Shown: positions 20,558 through 32,689, numbered from the stretch's first letter. The stretch: 64,000 nucleotides of DNA from Poa pratensis (GCA_947311845.1 CAMZMU010000080.1:14827444-14891443); one strand, 5' to 3'. Numbers and translations: made by a program. Notes: generated by a model from the letters alone, not told the origin.

Positions 20558-22853
20558 ATGACTAGCGAGGAGGAGTTAAAACTTGCTAAGGAACAACAAG
20601 AGAAAAATGATCAAGAACAACTTGAGAAAGAACTAAGTGAAGCGGGGATAACCCTACCCGATGATAATGCCCCGGTCACCATGAATGCCATGATTAAACT
20701 CTTTGGGTTCATGAAAGGCAAAATGGTGGACGAGGTGTATACTCGGGTCATTAATAATCAAAATGCCTCCTCATCAACCGGTGCCCTATCGTTGAGGCCT
20801 TGGTTGATAAGGATAACAAAGAGCAACCTAAAACTAGTGAGAAGCCCCCTCATAACTTTGCTCCACCTACTTCATATCTCACTCAAGTTCCACCACCCAA
20901 CCTCATATAACCAACCTAAGTAGGCCACCTCCTAAGCTTGATAATACTCGTTATTTCACTTGGAAGAAATCTATGGAGTCTTATTTTCGCAGCTCATCGG
21001 TGCATCTTTGGAGGGTGGTACTAAATGGTTACAACCCGGTTGATCCCACCAACTTGACAAGCAAGAAGAGATTGATGAACAACTTGATGCAAACGCCAAA
21101 TACATCCTTGAGAGTGCCATGACCGCCAATGATGAAGATCAAGTGCGAAATCTCAAAACCACCAAGGAGGCTTGGGATTTTCTCTCATCGGTATATGAAG
21201 GAAATGAGGGCATTCAACGCTCCAACGACGCCATCCTTCAACATCAAGTGGACAACTTCATCATGCTAGAAGAAGAGACACCATCGATCTCTTCCGAAGA
21301 CTCACCAAGCTTGTTGTGACATGTAGGGAAAATGGAAAGAAGGATATGGATGATGAATGGGTCAAAGCCAAGTTCCTCAAGACCATTGTTCCATACAATG
21401 AAAATATGGTGATGAATCTCATACGAGAGCGGACTACAAAACAATGTCTCCCAATGACATATTGGCACAATTCGTCACCTATGATACCTTGAAGGCCACT
21501 TCCAAGTCTTCCATCAACCAAATCGTGGCACGAAGAATCTTGCCTTGAAGGCCCATGTGGAGAACATCCAAGATATGAAGAAGGCACGGTTGTTGATCGT
21601 GAAGAAGATTTGGAGGGTGAGCTCAATGAGGTTCTTGCTCTTGCCGCCACCAAGTTTTGGAACAAGAAGAATTTCAAGAGCAACCTCCCCACCAATGAAA
21701 AGAATGTGCTTCAATTGTGGAAAGGACAATCACCTTGTGAAGGATTGCCCTTATGAGAGAAGGGAGGATCATGGTGGTCAACTCATTCTAAAGAAGAACA
21801 AATACCACCCCAAGCCTACCTTCATCAAGAGATCACCTCAAAAGGCTCTTGTGGCATCCACAAGAGGAGTACGAGTCCGGTGGCGAGGAGGATAATGATC
21901 AAGTGAAGAAGTAGGAATGGCGGCTCTTGCAATGGGCAAGCTTCCTCCTTCATTGGCACCCCTCTTCTCCGCCCAACGACAACAAGATCTCCAAGCCTAT
22001 GTGCCTTATGGCCAAGGAAACAAAGGTGATTTCCCCACCTAAAAGTATTATCTCCTCTAACCCATCTCTATTGGATTGTGTTGAGGATGTAGGGAAAAAT
22101 GAGGGTGAGGACAAGATTACCCTCTTTGTGAACAAACTCCAAGGTCCAACCAAGAAAATGGTTGAGGCCTCTTGTATCAATATGGAGAAGCCAAAACCTC
22201 TTGAGGAAAAGGAGGTTAGGATTTGTGAGCTCGAAGGGCATGCATGTGATCATGCCGATAAAATTGGTGAGCTAGAAGATCAACTTGTTGAGGAACAATT
22301 GTTCCGGAGCAACTTGAGGAGACACAAGCCAAGGATTTATCCAAGGCAAAAGAAACCGTGAAACCTCTATTCAAGTTGCAAGTGATCTAAAAGTAAAAAT
22401 GATGAGCTTGTAGAGAGTCATAACAAACTCTTTGAGAGTTTTGAGCAACTTAGGGAAACCCACAAGGTGACCTCAAGTGAGCTCACCAAGCTCAAGGAGT
22501 CATATGCTAAATTACAAGCTCAATACATCTATGCTAGCTTCACCACATCTCATAATGATAAAGATGCAAATGCTTGTACCTCTAACCCTTTGTGTGTGAA
22601 GGCATCTCTTATTGAGGAGAACACTAGGTTGAAGGCCCAACTTGAGAAGGGTCTAGCCACTTGCATCCAAGGGGAGAAGAACCTCAATGATCTTTTGAGC
22701 AATCAAAAGGGAGTGGTTGGCAAGGAAGGACTTGGGTTTACACCTAAGTCCAAGAAGGTCAACAAGAAGAAGAAGCCTACTTCCCCTTCCAAAGATATTG
22801 TTTTTGTGAAGGAGGGGGAGTTGGCAAGACAAATGTCAACCCCATTGTGGTGA
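20558..22853 (+). pseudogene. Copia gag region, frameshifted
   Basis: Starts ATGACTAGCGAGGAGG (MTSEEELKLAKEQQEKN). Later pieces lie in two frames: an acidic/charged N-terminus, a helical stretch near 21119-21310 (NLKTTKEAWDFLSSVYEG, the UBN2/gag signature), and a CCHC zinc knuckle CFNCGKDNHLVKDC at 21707-21748. A long coiled-coil region follows (around 22100-22700), with repeated E/K/L-rich text. The long coiled coil after the knuckle is unusual for short Copia gags and agrees with Sirevirus gag. At least three frame changes or stops break it. Confidence 0.85.
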
Positions 22854-23097
22854 TGCCACTAGGGGCAATGCCACTCACAATGACTTTGCGGGAAAATACA
22901 ACCCTTCATATGTTCTTATGAAATCTAGAAATGGTTGTGTTTTTGCTAAATATGTTGGCACTTCATATGGAGATGATTATCACTATGCTATTTGGGTTCC
23001 AAAGACCCTTGTGACTAACAAAAGAGGACCCATTCCAAAATGGGTACCTAAATCAAAGACTTGATTTCTTGTAGGACTTTTCTTCCGGTGGATCTTC

Positions 23098-26000
23098 ATG
23101 GCTCATTGATAGTGGGTGTTCATCTCACATGACCGGAAGCAAAGAATAGTAAAGGGCTTATTGAAACAATTACTCACATTCTCTCATGTCACCGTTGGGA
23201 ACAATGCAAGACTTAAGGTATTGGGATATGGCAAGGTAGTGATCACTCCGGAGTTATCCATTGAGAAGGTCCTCCTTGTTGAATCCCTTTCATATAATTT
23301 ACTTTCCGTTGGTCAATTATGCAATGCCGGTTACACCGTTATCTTTAATAAATACCACGTGACCATCCTTTTCACACAATCTCTTAAAGTAGCCTTTGTT
23401 GGATTTCGTGAGAACGGTTTGTATGTGGTCGATTTCTCGAAAGAGACCACTCAAATTGCCACGTGTCTAATGGCTAAATCCGACAAGGGTTGGCTTTGGC
23501 ATCGCCGGCTAGGCCATGTCGGTATGAGAAATTTACAAACTCTTGTGAAGGGTGGACACGTGGTAGGACTAACCGATGTTAATTTTTCCAAAGATCGTCC
23601 TTGTAGTGCTTGCATAGCCGGAAAGATGCATGAAAAGAATCACCCCAAGAAGACCATTATCTCCACTAAGAGGCCTTTGGAGCTCCTTCATATGGATCTC
23701 TTTGGGCCTCCCACATATGATAGTCTTGGTGGCAAGAAATATTGTTTGGTGATTGTGGATGATTATTCAAGATATTGTTGGACTTTCTACATCAAGAGAA
23801 GAGTGAAACTCAAAAGATATTCATTGACTTTGCAACCCTAGTTCAACGCCAATATGACTCCAAGATTTTGGCAATAAGAAGTGACAATGGTACGGAGTTC
23901 AAGAATTACACTATGGATGATTTCCTAAGTGGGGAGGGCATTCAACACCAATATTCCGCTGCATATACTCCCCAACAAAATGGTGTCGCCGAAAGGAAGA
24001 ACCGCACTCTTATTGATATGGCAAGAACTATGTTGGCCGAATTTCATTCCCCATACAACTTTTGGGCCGAAGCCATCAACACCGCTTGTCACTACTCAAA
24101 CCGGCTCTTCTTTCGTCCTCTCATGGAAAAGACACCATATGAACTCCTTATCGGTAAAAAGCCAAATGTCTCTTACTTTCGAGTATTTGGTTGCAAATGC
24201 CATGTTTACATTAAAGGTTGCAAAATTGCTAAATTTGAATCTAGATCTTTTGATGGTATACTTGTTGGATATGCCGCAAACTCTCATACTTATAGGGTCT
24301 ACAACATATCCACCGGATGTGTTGAAGAATCTATGAATGTGGAGTTTGACGAGGATAATGGCTCCCAAGCGGGCATATTGATCATGATGATGTAGGTGAT
24401 GACTCCATCTCAAGCCATAAGAACTATGGGATTGGAGAACTTATTCCTATTGAAGAACCTATTGTTGATACTCAAGAAGAAGGAACAAGTTCTACTCAAG
24501 TTGAGCCATCCACCTCAACAATTGATCAACAAGATATCCAAGAACAAGATCATGATCTTCATCACATGAACAAGAAATGGTCAAGACCCACCCAACTCTA
24601 GTGGTGAACAAGAACATCATGAACCCCAACTCCAAGAACTCCACTTCGGGTTGACCATGAACAAGATGAAGGCAATGATGAAGATATTTGTGTTGGTGAA
24701 ACATGGAACGCCGGGTCATCCGGCGTGCATCAAAATTGGATTATCAACAACACTTCAAAGAAAATATCCTTGGGAGTATCCGTAGGGGTGTGTCCACACG
24801 CAATCAATTATCTAACTTTTGTGGTCATGTCTCTTGTTTGTCTAGCTTAGAACCTCTCAAGGTATATGATGCTCTTGAAGATATGGATTGGGTTGCGGCT
24901 ATGCATGAAGAGTTGAACAACTTCGAGCGCAACAAAGTATGGTCATTAGTTGAAAGACCCAAAGACACATGCCATAATGTCATTGGAACCAAGTGGATAT
25001 TTAAGAACAAGCAAGACTCACATGGTCAAGTCATCCGCAACAAAGCAAGATTGGTTGCACAAGGCTACACCCAAATCGAAGGAGTCGACTACGGTGAAAC
25101 CTATGCCCCCGTTGCTAGACTTGAATCCATTCGCTTACTAATTGCTTATGCATCTACTCATAATATTGTTTATATCAAATGGATGTTAAAAGTGCTTTCT
25201 TAAATGGTCCACTAAATGAGTTGGTGTATGTTAAACAACCTCCGGGTTTCGAAGACCCTAAATTTCCTAACCACGTCTACTTACTACATAAGGCTCTTTA
25301 TGGGCTCAAGCAAGCTCCACGTGCTTGGTATGATCATCTCAAGGAGTTCTTAGTAGACCGTGGCTTTGAAATTGGGGTAATAGATCCCACTCTTTTTACA
25401 AAAAGGATAAATGGAGATTTTTCGTATGCCAAATATATGTTGATGATATTATCTTTGGTTCCACTAACCGTGAATTTAGTGATCAATTTCAAGCTAATGA
25501 CCAAGGAATTTGAGATGTCCATGATGGGAAATTGAATTATTTTCTTGGCTTTGAAATCCACCAATTTCGAGAAGGAACATTCTTATGTCAAGCCAAGTAT
25601 ATTAAGGACATGCTCAAGAAATTTGACATGAACAATGCCAAGCCATATAAGTTTCCCATGGACTCCAAGGCGGATCTTCACTTAGATCCGGATGGTAAGG
25701 AAGTTGATCAAAAGCTTTATCGTTCTATGATTGGATCTTTGCTTTACCTTTGTGCATCTAGACCGGATATTATGTTTAGTGTGGGTATGTGTGCAAGATT
25801 CCAATCAAGTCCTAGGGAAAGTCATGAAACCGCGGTTAAAAGGATTCTAAGATACTTGATGGATACTCCTAACTATGGTCTTTGGTATCCCCATGGACAA
25901 GCTTTGATCTTGTAGGTTATTCGGATGCGGATTGGGCGGGTTGCAAAATGGATAGAAAATCAACTTCGGGTACTTGCCAATTCCTTGGTAGGTCTCTTGT

Positions 26001-26385
26001 GAGTTGGTCTTCCAAGAAGCAAAATTGTGTGGCCTCGTCCTCCACCGAAGCCGAATACATTGCCGCCGGAAGTTGTTGTGCACAATTATTATGGATGAGG
26101 CAAACTTTAAAGGATTATGGTGTCATTTGTGACAAAGTGCCTCTTTTATGTGACAATGAAAGTGCCATCAAAATTGCTCACAATCCGGTTCTTCATGGGA
26201 AGACCAAGCATATTGAGATCCGGTATCATTTTATTCGAGATCATGTTGAGAAGGGTGATATTGCAATCAAGTATGTCAACACCAAGCATCAACTCGCCGA
26301 TATGTTCACAAAGCCTCTTGGTGAAGCAAGATTCAAGGAGTTGAGAGGAGAACTTAATGTGGTGGACATAAGCAATTGGATTTAG
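23098..26385 (+). pseudogene. Copia pol: protease, integrase, reverse transcriptase, RNase H
   Basis: Protease motif IDSG at 23105-23116, then GAG-pre-integrase (LWHRRLGHVGMRNL, CSACIAGK). Integrase core follows (VDDYSR, SDNGTEF, YTPQQNGVAERKNRT) to 24395. After a damaged linker, the RT starts near 24880 ([56 protein letters not shown]). The YVDD active site is encoded at 25436-25447 but in a frame different from the preceding text. RNase H (YSDADWAGC, STEAEYIAA, CDNESAI, HIEIRYHFIRD, DMFTKPL) ends at 26385. Frames change at least five times and none spans the whole, so the polyprotein is dead although most motifs survive. Confidence 0.92.
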
Positions 26386-26879
26386 TGGACTTCTTGCATA
26401 CCTACCCATATTAGACGATATTCATTTGGTTTGGATGTAGGCATAGACATAGGGGGAGTGTAGCTCAATTCATGAGTCAACACTTCCCTTATAATGCGCA
26501 AATAGACAAATCTTGCATCATAGTCACTTGTGTGACCAAATGTGCTTCAAAGATGAGTTTTGATTTTGAGCCCAAGATATATCTTCGCGGCGTCAAGTCA
26601 TATATACTCAAACATGGTGGCTACGGCCACCGCCCTCCTCTTCTTGAGGAGTTGGATTTCCTCATGAAATTTGGGTGTTGTTAGACCTTTATCTTTGCTT
26701 CCTCAATTTTATCTTGTTATATTCGAATCATGCTTGTTGTAGCTCATCGTGTTCTCGTTCTTCATCCAACAAGCATGTGTAGAAACCATAACTCTTACCT
26801 TGTGTCTATGCTCTTATCAAATCTATCTGTTCATCTCTAAACATATGCCATATATTTGAAAAAGAACTATTGAGAAAAT

Positions 26880-27550
26880 CTCTTTTAAACCTTTTTATTT
26901 TATTCGGAATCATCTCGGAATTCATCCGGAATTCCGGACGTTTCGGAATTTTCCGGACATTTCCGAACTCATTCCAGACCATGTCCAGTACCGTTTTTCA
27001 GTTTTCGGAATGATTTCGGAATCACATCGGAAATTTCCGGATAGTCCAGAATTCCGAACCAATTCCGAATCTATTCCGGATGTTCAAAAATCTTGGTTAC
27101 CTGTTCGCGTTCGGACTTGTCTGCTTCGGTTCCTCATACCGTCCCCGACTCGTCCCAGTGTTCCTCCGCCGCCGTTTCGCCGCCACCTCGCCGTGCTGCC
27201 CTCCGACCGTCCGGCGCTCCGGATCTTCTCCGAGCTTGATCTCCTTCAAGCTTGGAAGGGCTCCACCGACCAGTTTTGGTTTTCGTCATGTCTTCGGGTA
27301 TAAACTCGTGTTCCCCTTTGTTTTCACTCAAATCTAGATGGGTTCTGAGTTTCTTAGGGATTTCTCGTCCTTATAGGCTTATATCGTCGAATCTTTGCCT
27401 CCATTTTTCAATCTAGTGCAAGTAGGAAGTTTTTTTGAGCTAATTTGAGAAACGAATCGTGCGCATCCGGAATGAACCCGGAATGGCTCGGAATGTTCCG
27501 ACCCGTTCGGAATATTCCGACTCAAATCCGGACCAATTCCGAATGCACAG
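26880..27550. repeat. two further TTCCGGAA-rich clusters around the extra ORF leader
   Basis: 26900-27090 and 27465-27545 carry the same palindromic theme as the LTR cluster (GGAATTCCGG, TTTCCGGA). The first lies upstream of the GC-rich leader of the extra ORF, the second inside its predicted intron. Confidence 0.6.
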
Positions 27551-29058
27551 TTTGTTTTTGAAATTGCACTTCCTATTTTCACTAAAATTTCGAATTTTAA
27601 AACTTTTGGCATATGTTTTTCTTATCCATTGCTGCGTACCTATGCTCTATTCTCACAGGTGATAGTGCTGACCGTGATGAAAGGCATGAGGGTTTGAGGA
27701 AGAAACCTCGCTCCAAGCCGGCTATGAAGCAATTTGAGTCATCTTCTGTTCGTGTGGCTCTAATCGCCGTCCTGGCAAAGGCCGAGGGAGCAAGCAGCCT
27801 CAGATTGATTCTGTTGAGATGGAACAAGAGAAGGTTCCCATTGAGGATTTCAAGGACATGCCTCGGAAGGAGTGGAAAATTGTTCGCAGTCTCGATCCTT
27901 ACCGGTTTGTGACAAGAACTTGTGAAGGTGATGAGAGGTTTTGGACTCGCACTCAGTTCAAGATGTGGAATGAGTTCTACATGACACTTAAGAAGAGCTT
28001 GGTTGTTGCGGTCAAGCCACTTGATAAGGAATATCTCAATGAGCACAAGGACACCGATCTTGTTCATATTTATGCCACACTTAAGAAGATGGACATTTTG
28101 AAGGTAGCTTTGGTCTCTCAATCTTATTGTCCCGAACTTATTAGTCAATTCTATTGCACCGTTTTCTTCAAAAATGATAGTGTGCGCACCATAACTTGGA
28201 TGTCCGGGACAACCAAATTTGAAAGCTCCTGGTCCGTTTTTGCTCATGCCTTGGGATATGATTGGGAGAACATCTATGGAGACTATGGCTTCCAAATTCA
28301 CTCCTCCAACGAGTATGACAAGGCTGTGCTTGATGATTGCTATCCCCCAGAGTATGACGAGTCAATTCTCCTTTTATCACTGACATGTATCCATTCTACA
28401 ACATGCTTGCTAAGATCTTCCGTGAGAGCATTATGAACAAGGCTGGTGATGTTTCTGCTGTTCGTGGGTATATGGTTAACCTTATGCATTTCACCAAGCC
28501 TAACCGTCAGCGGAAGATTGATGTTATGGATTTCATATACCGTGAGATTGAGTCTGGGGTTATGTGCAAGTGGACTCCAGCATATGCACCTCTCATTCAG
28601 AAGTTCATCAACCATGTGGCTGGTGAGACTATTATGCTTTGCCGTGAGCTAGTGAAGCCAGATTTGTTTGCTCCTGTGTTCACCAAGGGTCCTGAGATTC
28701 CTGAGTTTGCCAAGGGCAAAGGCTCTTTGGTTGGTGCTCGTGCCTCCAGCTCCCGTGCTCCCGTTCCTCCTTCCGCTCCCGCTCCGGGGAGGAAGGAGGT
28801 AGTGCGATCTCCAAGTTCTTTCAGGCGATGTTTGCCAACTGCCGGGATGCCCGTGCCTACAGCCACGACGCTCGCGAGTTAGCCAAGGAGGGCCGTCGCA
28901 TTCAGAATGCGGATAGGCGGGCAGCTGGTTTGCTTTCTGAGGAGGATGATCCGTCTTTGGCCCCCACGGCGTTTCAGGACATTCCTATGCCATCCGTGAC
29001 AGATGATGACTTCCTATTTGGAGCTGCTTATGATGATGAGGACGAGGAGGATGAGTAG
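27288..29058 (+). pseudogene. extra (env-position) ORF of the Copia element, with own leader and intron
   Basis: A GC-rich, 5'-UTR-like stretch (27120-27287) leads to ATGTCTTCGG at 27288. A GT donor at 27298 and an AG acceptor at 27657-27658 bound a 361-bp intron, rejoining in phase as MSSG-DSADRDERHEG. The frame then shifts near 27770 to a long, well-conserved-looking stretch (KDMPRKEWKIVRSLDP, RFWTRTQFKMWNEFYM … WSVFAHALGYDW). It shifts again near 28365 (DMYPFYNMLAKIFRESI … MDFIYREIESGV) and near 28800 into a coiled, acidic tail (DARAYSHDARELAKEG … DDEDEEDE, stop at 29058). Sirevirus-type Copias have an extra ORF in this place, sometimes called env-like. I see no signal peptide or clear membrane anchor here, so 'env' is positional only. 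The plant-mobile-type text suggests a captured or element-specific protein. Confidence 0.65.
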
Positions 29059-29601
29059 TTGGGTTGCATGTTAGCTTCGCTCGTTTTCCCTTTTTGGCGT
29101 CTTGATGCCAAAGGGGGAGAATGAGTTCTATTAGGGTGCTCCGGGGATTTTGCATGGGCGAGCACAAGCTTCTTGCTTTTTCATTTCATTTGATCTTATA
29201 AGCTTGTGCTCCTTTATTTTCATATGTGTAAGAACTATTTGTTTCTTGTTGTACCTTGGTGCGTATGTGGTAAGACATACTTTGCCCGGTATTTGTGCTT
29301 GTAATGTTGAAAGACTATGTTTTTTATCTACATATCTTGTGATCTAGTCTTTATGATTTCATTTATCATGTCTTATGTAGTGTGTGCAACTATATCAAAT
29401 AGTTCTATCATCTCCATTGTTGCACATCTTGTTGGTTTATAAAATGTAGGGGGAGTGTTGATTCTTGTTGTGTGCATCTTGTGTATTCAAATGCAACTCT
29501 AATGTATGCACACATCAAGGGGAGCCGTCTATATTTTGTAAATTCATTGCATCGTTCATATTATATATTCTCTATGCAAATCCTTATGTTGTCATCAAAC
29601 A

Positions 29602-29615
29602 CAAAAAGGGGGAGA
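29602..29615 (+). promoter_or_regulatory. polypurine tract
   Basis: AAAAAGGGGGAGA directly before the 3' LTR start TGAAAGG at 29617. Primes plus-strand DNA synthesis. Similar tracts at 29108-29117 and 29444-29452 are upstream copies. Confidence 0.85.
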
Positions 29616-29616
29616 T

Positions 29617-30954
29617 TGAAAGGACATGCGTCTCCTAATCTAGTTTTGTGTGTTTGTTAACAACATAAGTGATGGTCTTACCGTGTGCTAAAGTACTACA
29701 GGTACAATTGATGAAAAGCACATGGCCATGTTTGACCCCTCAAAAAGGAGAAAAAATCGAAGTCGGTGGCCCGAAGATTTAATTTATTGAGTCGTAGGGT
29801 AGCCGTACTATCAAGAGGGGTTACTCTTTGGAAAGCTTGGGGAAATCTTTAATCGTGCTCACAAACCATATTTGCACCCCACAGCCTTCCTACAACCTTG
29901 GTGCAATTTGTCGGAAATAGATTTGCTGAAAAACAAGCCAATCTGGACGAAATCCGGATGGTCCGGAATTCCGACCGACTCGGAAAATTCTGGATGGATT
30001 CCGAACTCATTCCGAGCTGAGTTTTGGTACTGCACTCAGTCCGGATTCGAGTTGGTTTTCATCCGGATTATTCCGAATCAACCGGAATTCCTGATTAATC
30101 CGAACCAATTCCGGATTGCACGAATCTGTGCAATAAACGGCTAGTTTTTTCAGTGGACCTATTTAAGTCGCCTCTTCTTCTCCAAGAGAGACACCACGAC
30201 CAGAAATATCTTGCCCACCATTGTTGAAAGCTTGAAACTCGTAGATCTCTCTCCCTACCTACTCAAACACCTTGTCCTTCTAGGACTTGGGAGAGTTGAC
30301 CTAGATCTACACTTCCACCAAAGAGATTTGATTTCCCCGTCCATTCCTTTGAGGAACTTGTTACTCTTGGGTTCTTTGGAACCCTAGACGGTCGTTGGTC
30401 GTTCTTGTGGCTTTGGGAGCCGCGGGGACTAACCGGGAGCCTCCAATTGAGTTGTGGAGTCGTGCCCCGGCCTTGTGATTCTCGTGGCTTTGGGAGCCGC
30501 GGGAATTTGTGAGAGCCTCCAATTCGGTTGTGGAGTGTGCCTCATCCTTGTAAAGGTTTGTTGCCGACCTCGAGGGCATCATATAGTGACTCGTGGAACT
30601 CCTCATTGGAGGATAACACGAGGGAGATACGGTGTGCCATATCAAGGCTATTCGGGATCACTTGTGACCCCGCACCGCTCCAACGAAGACGTAGCTTCCA
30701 TTGGGAAGTGAACTTCGGGAATCATCTCCGCGTCACCGTGTGGTTATCTCTTAACCTTCCTTTACTTGTATTGCTAGCTTAACTTGTTTAGAGTATATTG
30801 CTAGCTTATCAATTGCTCATCATATAGGATTGTTCACCTAGTTGCATATCTAGAGTAGTTATATTTGAGCAATTCCCCAATTTGATTAAAAGAAAAAGAA
30901 AATTTGTAGTTGCCTATTCACCCCCCCCTCTAGTCAACCTACTCGGTCCTTTCA
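29617..30954 (+). repeat. 3' LTR of the Copia element
   Basis: 1338 bp, TGAAAGGACATGCGTC … CTCGGTCCTTTCA. It differs from the 5' LTR at scattered single bases and one short gap in the TTCCGGAA cluster, so the insertion is not among the youngest. It shows the empty site of the solo LTR at about 30311. Confidence 0.93.
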
Positions 30955-31046
30955 GGAACACTCATGTTACACATTTGCAGATAACCCTTTGTGTTCCTAT
31001 CTCTCCTCCAACTTCATCCAACCACCTGAAAATGGGTAAAAGCCCA

Positions 31047-31224
31047 TCTCTACTACTATGAAAACCAAAGTTGGTGATGATGGTGTGCCTCCATCTTTCA
31101 TCCAAGATCGTTCGATTTATATCTAACGGATCGGAACACCCATGTTACACATTTGCAGATAACCCCTTGTGTTCCTATCTCTCCCCCAACTTCATCCAAC
31201 CACCTGAAAATGGGTAAAAGCCCA
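31047..31224 (+). repeat. tandem second copy of the Helitron 5' part
   Basis: 178 bp repeating 15628-15719 joined to 30960-31046 with a few changes. Each copy starts TCTCTACTACTAT and ends GGGTAAAAGCCCA. Confidence 0.85.
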
Positions 31225-31529
31225 TAAAAAAAAGGAAAAACCGCCGTGAGCCCGTAAGAACCGGAAGACCACCCACCGGCAGCGTCGGGAAAGATATGGC
31301 GCGGTGGCCGCTGCCGGTGCCTCCTCCCCCGGAGCGTCTCGATGCCTCCCTCAGCTAAAGAATGACCGTGGCAACGCACGGGCATTCAGCTAGTAACACT
31401 CGAATTCGCAGCAAGGTGAACTATACTGATATTATTTTTGCTACAGTAGCACTATACAATTCATGATGTACGCATGCCAAGTTCCAAAAGAAATCCTAAC
31501 TCACCAATATCCCGCACCAGCGACATAAT

Positions 31530-31900
31530 CTTCACCTTGGTACGCATGCGCGGACGAGGGCGCTGTCACGACCTTCCGGAGGATGTGCTCGGGCTCCGCC
31601 GCCCAACCCCCGCCCTTGGAGGGTGCGGTCCGGACGGAGTCGTCGGCGGCGGCCCTGAATTCGTAGCAAGGTTGAGGAGCATGGTGTTGGCGAAGATGTG
31701 GGGCTCGGCGGGAAGGACCCCGGGCGGTGGGAGATGAAGGGAGGCCCGTGCGTGCAGATCTTGAGGGCCTTGGCCTGGCCGTTGCAGGTTGCCATGGCCG
31801 TCGCGCCGGCTCCGGCGCTCCGCCATCGCCGGGATCTGAGAAGAGGACGATGGGGACGGGCGGCGGGATGTCGAGAGGTGGGTGGCGGCGCCGATGGGGT
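31530..31900 (-). pseudogene. coding-like gene fragment, unrecognised (possible ARM-repeat protein)
   Basis: On the minus strand the GC-rich text reads PGVLPAEPHIFANTMLLNLA, then shifts frame to FRAAADDSVRTAPSKGGGW and EPEHILRKVV. The first stretch is loosely like the N-terminal region of plant Integrator-subunit-7-type ARM proteins, but this is a weak impression. No complete frame or splice structure is visible. It lies just outside the Helitron 3' end. Confidence 0.25.
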
Positions 31901-32121
31901 CGGGATTTGGTTAGGTACTCCGGTTGGAATGGTCAAATGCAAAAATCATGGAGGAACTGAAACGCGACGACGAAAACAAAAGCCGACAAAAAAACTGTTG
32001 TGGTGTTGGACGAAGGGGGCGACATAGTGCGGGTCGGCAGACTAAGGAACCAAAATTTTCTTTTAGATAGGAGAGATTGGGCACGCGATTTCTTTGTGAC
32101 AAGGGATGTACCCGTCGAGAG

Positions 32122-32413
32122 AACTTGCCTGTGGCAAGATGGTTAGATGGGTGGTTGTACCCCCATCCCACCAGAGTACAAACCCCAGATTTGACGCTGG
32201 TGTTTCTCATTTAAGGCGGAATATTCCTCAGTGGGAGGCGACGTTCCCGTCGACAGCGAGTCGCCCGTGGTGACTTCATCAATCTCAAGACTCGATCCGC
32301 CGACTCAGTCTCTCGGAGGTGCTCATAGTGGTAGGGTGTGCATGCGTGCGTTCATAGGGGTGAGTGTGTGCGCGTGTATATGAGCGCCTGCGTTGTACTG
32401 TGTTTCGAAAAAA
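32122..32413 (+). mobile_element. SINE, Au-like, with about 20-bp TSD
   Basis: Body begins AACTTGCCTGTGGCAAGATGG, a tRNA-like box A region, with a degenerate box B near 32178 (GAGTACAAACCCC). It continues through a body with CTCGGAGGTGCTCATAG and GTGTATATGAGCGC, and ends in TTTCGAAAAAAA. AAGGGATGTACCCGTCGA plus two to three more bases is repeated at 32101-32121 and 32414-32434, with one mismatch. I recognise the body as the widespread Triticeae SINE type. Confidence 0.82.
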
Positions 32414-32689
32414 AAGGGATGTACCCGTCGATAGCAACATGATTGTGTCGATACTTCGTTGACTGTTTTGCTGATCATGTGTTGGCCTTCAGGACAGTTA
32501 CCATGTACATGTGTGTTCTGCGTAGTTACCGGAAAGGAAACACTCCAACTACATCGTTGACTGTTGTACTTTTCGACTTTGTTGACTGCTGTAAAAGGAG
32601 AGGCGAAGCATGTTGCTAAGCATAGCAGAGCCATGGTTCCAGCAGCTGGGGTGTATTTAGTCTAAGGTGAGGGGAGAAGGAATAGAAAG

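Larger units (their letters stand above)
15715..30959 (+). mobile_element. Copia retrotransposon, Sirevirus-like, with 5-bp TSD
   Basis: The element body is 15720-30954, TG…CA, flanked by GGAAC (15715-15719 and 30955-30959). The LTR is about 1.34 kb: 3' copy 29617-30954; 5' copy 15720-20503, enlarged by a 3.4 kb insertion. PBS TGGTATCAGAGC begins three bases after the 5' LTR. The order is gag, protease, integrase, reverse transcriptase, RNase H, then an extra ORF before the 3' LTR. Several AGGGGGAG tracts (near 26450, 29110, 29448 and 29605) punctuate the 3' region. Copia order plus an extra 3' ORF and repeated polypurine tracts fits the Sirevirus/Maximus group. The coding region has multiple frameshifts and stops, so it is not autonomous. 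Confidence 0.9.
15628..31393 (+). mobile_element. small non-autonomous Helitron, split by a Copia insertion
   Basis: Starts TCTCTACTACTATAAAAACC after A15627. Ends in a small hairpin (CCGTG-GCAACG-CACGG, 31369-31384) followed by GCATTCAG-CTAG before T31394. TC start, 3' hairpin about 10 bases before CTRR, and insertion between A and T are Helitron features. Without the Copia element it is about 0.5 kb. Its 5' part is present twice in tandem: copy 1 is 15628-15719 plus 30960-31046, copy 2 is 31047-31224. No protein is encoded. Confidence 0.65.
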
